Origin: Paragorgia papillata
Lineage: Eukaryota; Cnidaria; Anthozoa; Scleralcyonacea; Coralliidae
Length of the DNA: 64,000 nucleotides
NCBI GenBank assembly: GCA_035771165.1
Contig: JAWNZC010000285.1
Span: 744,001 to 808,000 of the forward strand
Reading direction: 5' to 3'
Positions within the stretch are counted from its first letter, which is position 1. Every line of letters begins with the position of its first letter. The notes beneath the pieces are model-generated. The model saw nothing but the letters and a program-made list of their open reading frames with translations. It had not been told where the DNA came from and ran no database searches. Below, piece by piece: positions 33,961 through 47,200 of the stretch. Both the position numbers and the translations under genes were made by a program.

Positions 33961-34390
33961 TGTAGAATATTTGATATTCTATAGAATATTCTATAGTCTA
34001 TTCATTATTATTGCCTATTCAGTTCAGAATATTATAAACAATATTTTGTGTATATTGTAGAATATTTCAGAGAATTCTGGTTGCCATAGAATATTCTATA
34101 AAATATTTGATATTCTATGGAATATTCTATTCGGTTTGGAATATTCTATAGAATTTTTTATGACATGCGGAGAATTCTATAGAATATTCTATTTGGGTTG
34201 GAATATTCTATAGAATATTATTTGTGAATGTTATAGTATATAAAAAACTTGGATGTTATAATTATTGTATACGATAATCTATGTAGTTTAAGTGCGAATA
34301 TAGATGATTCTGTTGTTTAATTAGGATATTCTATAGAGTGTAAATGTTATAAAACATTCCATAAAATTTGGATGTCATGTTGAAGATGAA
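33950..34390. repeat. array of ATTCTATAGAATAT palindromes
   Basis: About twenty copies of the self-complementary word ATTCTATAGAAT and its variants are spread over 440 bp at irregular spacing. The same motif forms a second cluster at 55400-55650. It is non-coding. Confidence 0.85.
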
Positions 34391-35240
34391 ATAACAACAA
34401 AAAACAGTATTAATTTTGTCAAAGTTGACAAAGCAATGAATAAAAAGCAATTTTAATTAAATCATTAAGGTGTTTATTAAAATTAAATTAGAGAAAATGC
34501 AAGAGTCAGAACCAACATTATGCAACACATAATCTATTTAAAATGCAACAGCGTACAACAATTACTGTGAGCCTAATTGACATATACACAATATTTTCTA
34601 TAAAACTATTAATTTCTTTGACAAGACAATATGAAATATTGTGATGAAAAAAATTATCTCAAGCAAACATCTTGTAAGGAAGTAATTTGTATACACGCAA
34701 TTACAGTATGAAACAGGTAAACAAACTTTTATTAAAAAGTTCGAACACTTATATTTACAAAACATGCACGTAATGTTATGCACCCAATTTGTATACTTCA
34801 CTTATTTACAAATGTATATTCATTATATTTACATTTAAACATACAGCTTACAGATATCTATTTTAAAATGGTCACATAGGTTGTTTAACGTACTCTTGAC
34901 ATGAAAATCGTCTGGCGCGCATTACCCAGAGTAAAACCATTTAGCGTAATTAGCCTGAGTAAAATATATAAGTATGGACAAAATGTGCAATTGTTAAAGG
35001 GTTAAGACATTTATTGTAAATGCCTACAGTTTTTCTTTTGATAAGAAAATGTAATATCACATACATGTACATTAATAGGTATGTATTTACACATTGTTCC
35101 AAAGTAAACGAAAAGCTTTTGATTTTGGTCACCATTTTAAAATAGATAAATAGCTAAGTATCTACATTATTGTACTGTATTTACATTTTTACAACTAGTC
35201 GCCATATATACGGTATGGTAAAAGGCAAACGTAAGTCCTA
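34391..35240. other. gene-free stretch with one dispersed-repeat copy
   Basis: Unique AT-rich sequence. About 34895-35010 carries the CTGGCGCGCATTACCCAGAGTAAAA / AAAGGGTTAA words of the dispersed family, split by a few bases. It may contain the 3' untranslated end of the minus-strand EnSpm gene, but no terminus was identified. Confidence 0.45.
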
Positions 35241-35250
35241 CCTGGAGCAC

Positions 35251-36691
35251 TTAGACTAACACATTTCGCCTAATTTGAGAAGGGAAAATAGCTATAACGT
35301 TATTTACATCTGCAACTTCAACAATAAAGTAACTGGTTACTTTGAAATCAGCATCTTTAAATAATGCTCTATTAATAACAGCCATAGGCTTTACAATGAC
35401 TACTTTGTATTTATTACATTTACAACGCTGCAACATAAGAGACGTGCACTCACAAAATGGTTTGATTTCCAACAAACCTAAGACTACACCATATTCATAA
35501 TTACGATGTTCAAGAGCTATATGACAGTTGCTGTGTCGCTTTGCTCTAATATAACTACTGCCACAATAAAGTTTATGGCTATGAAGAAACCTCTCATACA
35601 TTGTTCCAGATCGGTTAATTACATCTGTACCCAAGAGATTTTGTACAGCAAGTGCTTGTTGTGCATCAACAACAATGAATTTCTCAGAGCCTAGCAAAAC
35701 TGTTCCACACTGAAACTTAGCTTTGTCAGTCAACTTTTGTAAGGTATCTCTGACACTAGAGTTATCATCAACGCATGATCTAGTAAGTGAAGCTACCTTG
35801 TTTTGAAGTAAAAAGGTGTTGATTATCTGCTGGGGCATGTATTGCGTTCCACTGAACATGTTTAAAAGAACATGATTGTGGGCCTCAAAATTGAATGCAG
35901 AGGTAGCCCATAGTGGCCCACAATCCATGACACAATGTGCAAGATGTGTCAAGCAATGAACGTTAAAAGTACAAGACGACATTCCATACAACACTTCCAT
36001 TTCAATGACAAACTTTGTCAAGCAAGCTTCAGAAAGAGCGATTGAACTGGTGCTAATTGAATCTCCCAAAGGGGTGTAGATGCCATACACATAAAGGAAA
36101 AAATTATTGAGATATCTTGTAGGTAAAATACCCTGTAAGATAATCAGGCTATAGAGCAAGAAAGCTCTCCATTCTGATGCCTTCCAATAAGACCTTTCAG
36201 AAAGGCTTCTTGGTGCCCGGTGAATTTCACTAGGTGGACTGATGCTCAGCAATCTCTTGTTCACTAAATCTATATTTCGACCAATGTAGAACTCTTCTGC
36301 ATGGTTTTTGCTATCCACCCATAGCCTTCCCATCTGCCTGGTTACACCCTGACAAACAGAGTGCATGTAATCAGTGGCAGTACCTCTCAGTGTCAAAAGT
36401 GGGCAGTAAGTCAACAACAGTTACTCCTTTCACACCCTTAATTGGTTCTTCTGGGGTAGCTTGCATGGCATACAATGCTTGGTTTCGCGCAGTTCTCATT
36501 ACAACTGGTGTTATGTAGGGATAGCAGCGACTTGGTGGGCCATTGTTGACTGGAACAGATACACCAGGACTTTCGCACCAGTCACAGCCATAGCAACCAT
36601 TATATTGCTTTGAATTTTTGACAATGGCTTGTGCTGGTGCATCACCACAGAAGATGAGAGGAAAGACTTTTCTTGGCTGAAGCTCATTCAA
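35251..36691 (-). pseudogene. main transposase exon of the EnSpm-like gene
   Basis: Two overlapping frames, 36691-36371 and 36417-35251, are one exon with a single frameshift in their 46-bp overlap near a run of A/G. The first has the C-x2-C pair (CYGCDWC) and a YPYITPVVMRT motif. The second has the long DUF4218-like segment ending FNFEAHNHVLLNMFSG and a C-terminal cysteine-rich tail (FCECTSLMLQRCKC). At 388 codons the second frame is one of the longest open stretches in the window, so this insertion is not very old. Confidence 0.75.
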
Positions 36692-37529
36692 AAAAAAAAG
36701 AAGCCATCTTGCTGCAATTGACTACAGTCATCAACAAATGGTTTCAGAAAAGTGTTCATAACTGGCTTTCCCCCAAACCACAGTCCCATTAGCAACATGT
36801 TCTTGGTTCGTAAGTGTGGGGAAGTTCATTCAGGGAGGCTTGTAATGGCCATATGGCGAACTTTGATGAATTGAAAACAGGGATCCCATCTGTGTTCCAC
36901 GTTAGGGAAACATCATTCCCTGTGAAACAGGTTTTACCAATAAGTTATTTATAAAGACATGAAGTTGTTATGTCATTTACTGTATGCTAAGAAGAGACTC
37001 CAAATTCCGATTTGTCAAAAGCTTATGCAGCTTAGGGTCTGACAATATGACTTTAACCTGCTGTTTGACAGTAAAGAAAATACGAACCCTTATCCATACT
37101 TTCTAAACCACAAAATGGCATTTGGCATCATTCACCGGGTCTTGCACTTTGGTCTTTTCCCATGTAGCAGTAGCACAATGAGCAATAATAGTGAATCTAA
37201 AGACAGTAAAAAATTGATTATTATTCCATACTGTAGGAATATAAGCATGCATGTGTTAACTAGTTCGCATAGCTTTAAATACTGGATTAAAACAAAATCA
37301 CTTAAACTTTATCCCGGATGTTATACTGTACACTCAAAACGTCATCTGCTGGCAGCTGGCAGCATCTTGATTAGGACTATCCATCAAATTTTAAATTTTT
37401 GGTTATTTCTATTTCGGTTTTTAGTTGCACAATGACATGTAAACATTCCCTTCCAATCAAATGCAAATATTTTCTATTTTTTGAATACTGTGAAAAAGAG
37501 TCCTCCCCTGTGAAAAACCTCTCTTTCAG

Positions 37530-38640
37530 ATTCACTGCCTATATATTATGGTGTTCCTCAAGGATCTATCTTAGGACCGCTTTTATTTATCATTTATATT
37601 AATGATCTTCCTCTTGAGCTCCAACAAATTACAACAACTCCTTTTATATTTGCGGACGACTCTACATTGCTTGCTTCAAGTCAAACAACAATAGATCTAA
37701 ACCTCAAATTGAACATTGGCATCAGACAAGTGCTAAACTGTGTCAACACTAATCTAATGTGCCTAAATACTAAGAAAACCAAAAGTATGAAAATATTTTC
37801 CAGACGAAAATTCCATGCCTTAGATAACTTTGAAGTCAAAGTAGATAATGTAATGATTGAAGAGGTAAAAACAGTAAAACTTCTAGGTGTCCATTTTGAT
37901 GATCTACTCTTATGGGATGAGCAAACTAAAGCCGTATACCAAACTGTTAATAAACGGTTATTTTTATTAAAAAGAATAAGACAAAACCTACCGTTTCCCT
38001 CTCGCATAATGTTTTATAATTCTCTAATCTATCCTCATCTACTTTACTGTTGCACTATTTGAAACTACAAAAGAGATCAGCACGTATTATACTTGAAGCG
38101 ACCACTGAGAGTCCGTCAGTTGAATTATTCCAGAAACTTGATTGGATTCCAATTCACAATTTAATTAAGATGAGAAAACTTCTTCTGGTATTAAGTGTTT
38201 TAAAGAATAAGGCTGCAACATATCTTTACAATTTATTTCAGTTTGTTAATGATGCACACAGTATAAATACAAGATCGTCATTAACCAACTTAAAACTTCC
38301 AAAAGTGCACAGTGAGATCGGGAAAACAAAGATTTCGTATAGTGGGGCTATGTTGTTCAATTCTCTGCCCAACTTCCTTAAAAATATTGAAAATACTTCT
38401 ATTCTTAACTTTAAAAAAACATTAAAAAATTTCTATTTGGAACAAAATTATAATGTAGCCCATTTAGAGGATTTTGCATGTATAAACTGTAGATACAAAT
38501 TAACATGCACTTGTACTCAATAATTATACAAGAGTGTGTTAATCTGATCATTAATCAATTTCACAGTTAATGAAGGCCATCTGGCAGAATACTTATGTAA
38601 AGATGTTTTTTATACCTTCTTTAAATAAAGTTCATTCTAA
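37530..38640 (+). mobile_element. LINE-F: 5'-truncated LINE inside the EnSpm-like gene
   Basis: It begins inside the RT with YGVPQGSILGPLLF and FADDSTLLAS (frameshifted near 37660). It continues with TKKTKSMKIFSRRKF, VKLLGVHFDDLL and FYNSLIYPHLLYCCTI (37667-38062), then LQKRSARIILEATTE to the TAA at 38521 and a short tail with AATAAAG at about 38625. The family is close to LINE-C. It separates two exon groups of the minus-strand transposase gene and must be the younger insertion. Confidence 0.85.
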
Positions 38641-39949
38641 GACAACTATTCGACTAAACTATTATATCATTAAAGATTATACCTCTGAATTTTCCATCTT
38701 CAAAGACTTGTAAAATTTGTACTTTGTTGTTGGAAAAGTGCTTGGAAAAAAAGGTGTTTAACAACATCAACAAGTCTTTCAAAGCCACATCTGTTAATCT
38801 GTGTCTCAACATATAACTCAGAATAAGAAGTAGACTTTGTGCTTTGGTAACATCTGAACCAGGATATATAGGTTTATCACCATACCATCATGCTTGTCCT
38901 GTTAAATATTATAAACAGCAATATTACACACAATGTTCTAACAATATCTACAGGATCTGACATCTTCAACTCAGATTGAATATATTTTGACTGAATATAC
39001 GGCGTGGAATATATATTTTTTGACTACGAGTTAAATAATCCTTGAGACATCATGCAACTTGGCATTTACAACCGTTTACTACTCCATCACTTATTTTCAC
39101 CAGACTTTTCTGAGTTCCCATAAAACTTCATTATACAGTAAAAAGAGCCATTATCAATGCAAGCTACAGTTTCTTCAATAACTACTCAATAACCGGGAGT
39201 GAGATCTTTACGGTAAAATATTAAACCAGGGTCTTGCTGCATTGACCAAGAGACAGCCCGTAACTTTGTGAAAATACCAGACTAGCAATATTTTCAGCAG
39301 TTTTGTCTGGATAATAAAATTTACCTTCATAATGTTTATCATCATTGATTTCATTGATTTTCATGCTTTGTGACAATAAAATGTTCTTAAAACTGCTTTT
39401 TAAAATTATTTTGTTTCCAATCATGTAGGCATTAATAATTTCCATAATGCCCATGGGCATTATGGAGAAATTTTCCATTTCAGCGTCCAATCACAATGGG
39501 TGATTTTACCGAAAGTAACCCATGCCATATAATACTATAAAATATAAATAAATAAATAAATAAAAATTATATATCAAGTATATACTCTTCTGTATCATAA
39601 TATTCATTTTCCAAAATATTTTCTGTGCTTTCAAATGTTGGGTCATCAAAAACCTTAAATAGAAAACACAAAAATAATTATTATCCAGGTCTTTTAAAAT
39701 AAGTTACATGTATCATCTTTTACTTTTTTCTGTTATCCGCTTTATTGCAAGTTTAAAGTTGTACACCACATGTAGTTGTTTCATGTAAGAACGCAAAATC
39801 TGAAAAGTTATAAAATACCCATTTATATTGTGTGTTGTCAAAACTAATAAGAACTATCTCAGGTAAATAAGCCAGCTCGGGTGCCCAAGCAAGCTTCTCT
39901 CCATTAACATCCACTGCCCAGGCTGGCTTATCTCCATTAACATCCCCTG

Positions 39950-40194
39950 GGTGGCCAATTACATGGAGATTTTCAACCCGGGCTGAAACCAAAATTTTAA
40001 TCAATAACATGTAGAAATTCAAATAATTTTTGTTTTCCATGAACGATTGACACCGTTCACATGCTTCGTTCAGCCTATGCTAAAAATTTTGAGCGATTAC
40101 ATGGTCCATTTCAGCCCACGCAACCAGACTGAAAATTCTATCCTGGGTAATGCAAAATTTCAGCCCAGCAGAAAATCTCCATGTAATTGGCCCC
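39950..40194. mobile_element. 245-bp MITE in an EnSpm intron
   Basis: The terminal inverted repeats are GGTGGCCAATTACATGGAGA at the left and its near-complement at the right, about 40 bp including a GGGCTGAAA word. The class is not assigned because the target duplication is unclear. Confidence 0.7.
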
Positions 40195-41264
40195 TACATT
40201 AAGTAAAGAAAACTGATGAGTCTAAAATAATAGTAATACATGACGTATATACTTGTACCAGGAAATACACCTAACACCTTTAGTTACAGTAGGTTAAGTT
40301 GTGATTTGTGTTGGGACTTAGAAATTAAGACAATTAATACTGTTAGAGAATATGGATACAAACATACAGTGTATACAACAATAGTTTCCTCACATTTATC
40401 AAATATGGCTACTTTATTAGCAACTGCCTTTACTACATGCAAAACGTTTTAAAACACCTGGCTTTTATTGAATTAATTTTACCAATTAGAAAACAACAAT
40501 GTATACTACCTGATAACTACCTGATTGTCAAATCATCTGTGTTGCTTTCTCTTACATCTCCCACGTGATTTTCATCATTATTATTTTCTTCAACAAAACT
40601 CTTTAACAGAAACAAAAGTTCATTATTAAATGGAAAAAGAACCGGGTAATTTTTACGAACATACTTCACCAAGTCTGACTCTTTCAAGTTGTTGTTCATT
40701 TGTTTCAGGTCGTTCTGTGTCAGTAACTAAGACGTTGAACACCTAAAACATTGTAGGAAAAATAAATCATAATGGTCTTGTTTTTTACTGCGATACTGCA
40801 TGTTTATAAACCTTTATTTAACCGTATTCAACCAGCTGTGGCAGTGATTAACGTCTCTTGTTCTACTTCCTCAATCTGCCGCTTTCTTCTATAATAATTT
40901 GTTGTTTTAGGAAGAGAAATACTAGAGTCATGTTCGTACCGCTTGTATGGTCCTCTTGATTATACATATAATCGAATATACTTTGAATATTATAAAAGAA
41001 GCATGTGTTTCTACGATGTTGTGAATTTTGCGAATGCAATATATTCTGAAAACACTTGCGGGCAATACCACAGGCTCAATCTAGATGACGCGGCTTCCAT
41101 TTAGAGGCCTAGTACTGAGAGTATAGAGCAAGAGGTCTGGAGGCCAAGGATCTATACTTCCCATAATGCAATATTTTTGTTGTCACTTTCAAAAGCGAAG
41201 CGTCCTCTTTCTTGTCAAGTTCGATTTTATGTATAGGTAGGCCTTTCGCGTATTTTTTCATCAT

Positions 41265-44200
41265 GTGAAATTCGCATTATTTGAATTTGTGACCGAGAAA
41301 TCTTGTGAAGTTGGAGAATCACATTGGATTATCCGAGAAGATTCCAAAATATTCAACAATTGCAGTTGGCAGTCGAATAAAGAAATTATGGTAGCATGGC
41401 CGCGTGAGTTTTCGAAGGTCTCAAGAAAAATTATTAAAACTTCTATCGATCCAGTTTGTGTAGAAACGACGACTTGTATCGCAAAAGTACTTAGATTAGT
41501 GGCGAGTGTGGTGTTTTACTTGCTTTATAGTTATATACTAATACCAATTTTAATCTACTGGTGGCGTGCAGTATACTTTGCCAAGGATCTTGCAGTCAAA
41601 AGCAGTCATGACCGCCATGTTGGATGTGTTTGACAAAAGCTTTTTTCTGTTATCAACAATTATAATTTCATTAAAATATCTTTCACCTTTGAATCTCGGG
41701 AGATTGGTTGATTAACTTAAATGTCAATTAACTTTTAATAGATGATTATGAAGATATTAGAGATCATATGAAAAGGTTTTGTGAAACTGGTTCAACATGC
41801 ACACCTCATCATGCAAACACTGGCAGGGGGCAAAGAAAATTAAAGAAAAACAACAAATTCTTTGAGTCTGATGATGATGATGAAGAAACTGCTGTAAAAC
41901 AAAAGGTATGCTTGCTAAATCTTTAACATGGGTTTCACCGATACTGTATTACTGTATTAAATCTGTGTGATATTGTCTCCTCTAATATTACTAATGGTTA
42001 AGGGGCTGTTTATTAGAGCCCAGCTAACAAGGCTGGCCCGGCTAGCTGAGGCACCTGCTTTGTTACGAAATTCCTTTACAAAAAATTAAAGTTTACAGCC
42101 CTATTTTCATCTTCGAATTGCAGGTTGCAGCAATCCTTCCATTTAGCCACTAGTCTAATGTTTTATAATTATTGCCATTCTTCTAGGCTCCTAAAGCTAA
42201 AAGACAGAAAGTGCTTCCCTTTTCTGAACCAGCCAAAAATGATGCAGTTGAAAAGTTGAAAGCAAAATATAATTTAACAACAACAGTAAGCAAGGTACAT
42301 TTCATTAATTTGATCTGGAAGTTGAGTGTTTCATTAAGCTGGTTTCCCATTAAGCACCTTTTTCGCACAAAAGAAATTTCGAACTGACTTTCTATTTTTA
42401 TCTTTTTAAAAAGACATGTTTTCTGAAGATATTAATGGCTTATATTTCTTTAATTACAGTACCTAGAATTTTTTTACTAGACTATTTTAAGCTTTTTACC
42501 GGGCAAATTTCAGGGAGGTCTTTACCTGACTGGAAGATAAGTAAAATCGTCCATTAGACAAAACAATTGCCAGTAAAGGATCATGATTAGTTGTATACTA
42601 GCATCCAAATGATAGCTTAAATTTTTAACGAACCACCAGTAGGTATGGGGTATTTTACAAAAATACTGTACCTACTCATAAAGATCTGTTCATTTTAGGA
42701 GTCTGACTTGGGCATATCAAGTGATGATGATAATGTATGTACTGTACAGATGCAATTTAAATGTGATTTTGATTTAATTACAGTAGTCATACATTATATT
42801 TTGATTTTAATTAGTTAAACCAAGAGAGCACAGCAGAATGATATTTGTAGATTCTTTTCTGAATCCTTTGACTTTGGTTTACTCTCGACCTATAATCTTG
42901 TGTCTTGTAATTTACATAATCGATTTAAAATGCTTAAATGATCCGTATAAAAGGATATTAATTAAACGAGTTGCTGTATTTTAATTACGAATCTCCACTG
43001 ACCCAGAATACAATGTCTTTACTGGAAATGCACAACGACCGATTGAATTCCGAAGCGAGTTACGATGGGGATTTCAAAAAATAATAGAGGGAAGTGTTTT
43101 TGCAACTCTTACTTTGTAACTCGCTTTGAAATGCAATGTGTCCTCAACATGGTTCTACGTCATCAGAGATTCATAATTCAAATATGGTGACTATTCGTAA
43201 TACTCGGAATGAGATGCAAAGAAGAAATAAGTACAATAATCCTTTATTATGCACATGTGAGGATGACGTAACATAGAGTGGGTATAAAAATCAGTGAAAT
43301 ACTGAGTTCAAGGCGTCTTCAGCGTTAAGTTCCTTGAGAGGAAGATCAAAATGAGAGAAGATTGAATTTTCCGAAGCGCACGAATTTTCTGAGGATGGCT
43401 GATGAGAACAACCATGACCAAGTTCAATTTCCTGTGAACGAAGAGGACATACAACCACAAGCTCTCGCTGATAATCTAGCACCAGATTTGGATGTCCCAC
43501 AGCCAGAAAGAGAACTACCGCATGATGAACAAGCTGAATTACAACAGCCGCTTGTTGGCGACCTTGAGGTAATATATGGGTGGATTTTAGCTGCCTACGA
43601 TGTATTTATTTTGTGGTGCTTTATCCTTTTTCTTTTCTTTTCTCTCTTTGTTATGTTGGGGTATGTGAAACGTATGTTCTTGATTCTCGGTGATAGAATT
43701 TTCTAGGCACGACGACCGGTTACCGGCTTGAGAGATGATTACCGAACGTTTTTTGATTTGCCATGATGTTTCATCGTGATGATCTAAAATGGTTTACAGA
43801 ATTGGTTGAGTTGCCACGAGGTTTGATCGTGATGCTCTGTAATGCGATTACAGGATGTTTGTTACATTACCGGGATGTTTAATCCTGCTGCTCTGTAATA
43901 CGATTACAGAAGGTTTGTTAGATTACGGGAATGTTTAATCGTGATGCTCTGTAATGCGCTTGCAGAATGCTTGCTGCCTTACCATGACGTTAATCATGAT
44001 GCTCTGTAATGCGATTGCAGAACGTTTGTTGAATTACCATGTTGTTTAATCAACAGGATGCTCCGTGAGGATATTACAGAATAATTGCGGTATTACCATG
44101 ATATTTTGTCATGATGATTTCTAACGCCCTTACGGGCAGCCTAATCGTGGTATTACCATGATCTTAATCATGATGCTCCGTATAAGGCATTACAGAGGGT

Positions 44201-47200
44201 CTCATGACCTGCAATGTCGGTCATAATCTGTCATGCGATTACACAAGAATTGTTGTATTACCATGATATTCAATCATGATGCTCTGTCATGCATTATAAC
44301 AGAAGTATACTGTTGAAATACCATGCTGTTGAATCAGGAAACTTAGTGATGCGCTCACACATAGTTTGTTGAATTACCATGGTCTTTGATCATGATGTTC
44401 AACAGCTGGTTACCGAGCGTTTGTTTAATTATTCTGATATAGTCATGATGCTCTGTCTGCCTATGGTATAGCATTACAAAAGGTTTATTGAATTGCCGTG
44501 ATGCATAATCATGCTGTATAACGGGATGCTTTTGGGAATTCAGATTATTTGAATAACGTGGTTAAATTACCATGATCTTAAATAATAATACTATGCATGT
44601 GATTGGGATGCTATTTTCCCTGAGAAGTTGCTAAATTACTATGGTGTTTCTTACGACTGTAATGATAATTCTTTACTTTAGACGAGATAGCCTTCATCTA
44701 TTCTCAGATAATAACTTCACGATGTACACTCCGGCATAAACTATATAGTTTTCCGTAATATATTATGTGTTAGTCGGATGTCTGTTAATTGAGGCACACG
44801 GCACTGAGTTAATTCTCCTTTTGTATCACAATTATAGAATCTTCGGGCAAAATACGAAGAATTAAAAAAGACGATGGATTCGCTAACGAAATCGTCGGTG
44901 GACGCCATATTGGCCTGCATTATGAACCTTGCATCTCGCCCGCTGTCAGAGTTTAATAAATATGATGCCCTCGAATTAGTGGACTCTCTAAGAAACGCGG
45001 CTCACGACACAAGACATAACAAAGAGAAATACTACGTTTTAGTGTAGGAGGTATTGCATGGTAAACTTGATCGTTCCAACGAACAGTTCCGTGATTTTCT
45101 TTTACCATTGCTTGGAGATAAAGATCATGAAAAAGTCTTAGATGTCATGACAAAAGTCGAAAAGCGCAATTCACGTGTTCTTAAGCGTTCGACTGAATCC
45201 TCGCTAGCACGACGTTCTCCGTGCGGTGCGAATGGTAGCTGCTATCATTGTGGGATACGGGGTCACATGAGAAGCCAATGTCGCAAGTTGAAGCGTGAGG
45301 TTGCGGAACAACACCGCTCTGCCTCTGCGGGTAGTGTGCCAGGTCCCCAAGATCCCCGCCTTCCACGGCGGATTTAAACCTTCTTGTTTCTGGCATAATA
45401 ATGTTGTGTGTATGTCTTAATATAGACATGTATTGTTGTAAATTAATTTATGCCAATTAAATCAACGTTAATAAAGTTTCACGTATTTCAAGTCTAATTT
45501 ATTGTTTGTGGAGAGCTGGCTGTCCTGCAAAAGAGTATCTAAATAAGCTCCCCCGGTATATTACTGGGTCAGGACGGTCGCCCCTCTGCTGATGGTGTGT
45601 TCCTTACTGCCTGGTCTCTTCTGTGGTAGGCGAATAAACCACTTCTTGGCTGGGAATGGGAATACGATATAACATTTGACGCTCGTGTCCTGGAAAGTGC
45701 TACAACAGGACAGAGACCCCTACAATGGGTCGATTTCATGGGGAACCCAATTGTCGGTGGTGGAGGGGTGGCCGTCAACCCTGATCATTCTACCGTACAA
45801 CGTGTTATTGGGGGAGACAATTTAGGCGATCCGTGTGACCTTGTTTTTCGCGACCCGGACAACTTTCGAGCGGGTGAACTCCACGCACATTCTGCACAAT
45901 GGTCATCAATGATTGGTGAGCACCCTAATGCTCAACAACGCCAAGTGTTGGAATGGATCACGGGGAAAGTTTCAATTTTCCCATATTTCCACCATTTTTC
46001 GGGGTCATTTAAAGGAGAACAGTATGACTCTGATCGGCCGCTGACGAAAGTGTTTCCAAACAATATATCGTGTCAGCCTTTTGCTGATTTTTTCGACGTA
46101 CTTTATTAGATCGCCTTGCGAATGGAGCTATCTCTTTATTGGGAAGGGTGGGACATGTACCGCCGCCTCACCTTCTCTTACCATTAACTGTCGAACCTAC
46201 AAAGCTACGGTTATGTCATGATGCACGGTTCTTAAATTTGTGGATAATAGATCAACCTTTCCACCTAGATAGATTATGTGACTTACCGCGTTATGTATCT
46301 AAAGGTTCTTAGACCATATTGGATGATAAATCGGGGTATGATCATGTCCTTCTTACCGAAGCGAGCCGCACGTTCTTTGGGATACAATGGGGCGGATGGT
46401 TCTTTACTTATAACTATAACACGTTGCCCTTTGGTTGGAAGTCCTCGCCTTACATGTATCATACCACCATTTCTTTCGTTCTTTAAAGATCCCGTGCTCG
46501 TTATATATTGATGATCGACACACCGGTCAGTTACAGGTGTCGTTCTCCCAGGGTGGGTATGCCTCCCTGGATGGTGATGATGCACGGAACTTTGCGGCTG
46601 CAAAATCTGCTGCTTTTCTGGCAGCTTATTATCTTATCGAGTTAGGTTATTTCCTCGGTTTGGGAAAGTCAATCCTCATTCCTCGGCAGGTGGTCCCCAA
46701 CCTGGGTTTTTCTGTTGATTCTTCTCGCGAGGTGTTCCATCTTCTTCCTGATAAGAAGATGAAATTTTTACGTCTTATACGGGAAGTGCTTGCCTCCCCT
46801 ACTACCTCGGTGAAAACACTTCAGCGCATTATTGGTAAATGTGTTTCTTTTTCACTGGCAGTACCAGCGTCCCTTTTGTTTACTAGGGAGATGAGTGCTG
46901 CCATTCGACAGGGGCTTCGCCAGTCTAGGTTAATTTCCCTCACAGGGGATTTGCGTGAAGAGATTGCCCATTGGCTGTTTCTTCAATCGTGGGATGATCC
47001 ATTGCCTTGGAGAGATGAACGGGCACGTTCGTCTGACTGTCGCATCTGACGCGTCAGGTTCGGGTTGGGGTGGAACGCTGCTGTCTTCAGTTCCTCAGAG
47101 TGTTTCTGATTACTGCACACCGGAAGAGCAGTCTTGGGATATTTCTGTCAAGGAAGCTATTGCCTTGGACAGGGTATTGTTAACATTCCAGAACCATTTG

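Larger units (their letters stand above)
35251..40735 (-). pseudogene. EnSpm/CACTA-like transposase gene, multi-exon and interrupted
   Basis: Exon-like pieces in order on the minus strand: about 40735-40517 (acidic N-terminus, YVRKNYPVLFPFN); about 39660-39573 (FDDPTFESTENILENEYY, after an AG acceptor); about 38885-38690 (YPGSDVTKAQSLLLILSYML, LLNTFFSKHF). Next comes about 37060-36990 (VKQQVKVILSDPKLHKLL). The last long part, 36960-35251, holds NTDGIPVFNSSK, WPLQASLNELP, FCGDAPAQAIVKN, GCYGCDWCESPG, DYMHSVCQGV, and the HCLTHLAHCVMDCGPLW block of the DUF4218 type. This is the Tnp2-like transposase of the EnSpm/CACTA group. Frameshifts lie near 36815 and 36400, and a stop at about 36935. LINE-F is inserted between exons three and four. 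Confidence 0.75.

Noticed and set aside
43291..43500. minus-strand frame shared by 43500-43291 and 50623-50417
   Set aside because: Its similarity comes from the A1/A2 direct repeats; it is antisense to the promoter and gag exon.
43735..44560. CRISPR-like array of hairpin repeats
   Set aside because: Units are degenerate, lack constant repeat/unique spacer alternation, and lie inside a eukaryotic retrotransposon intron.
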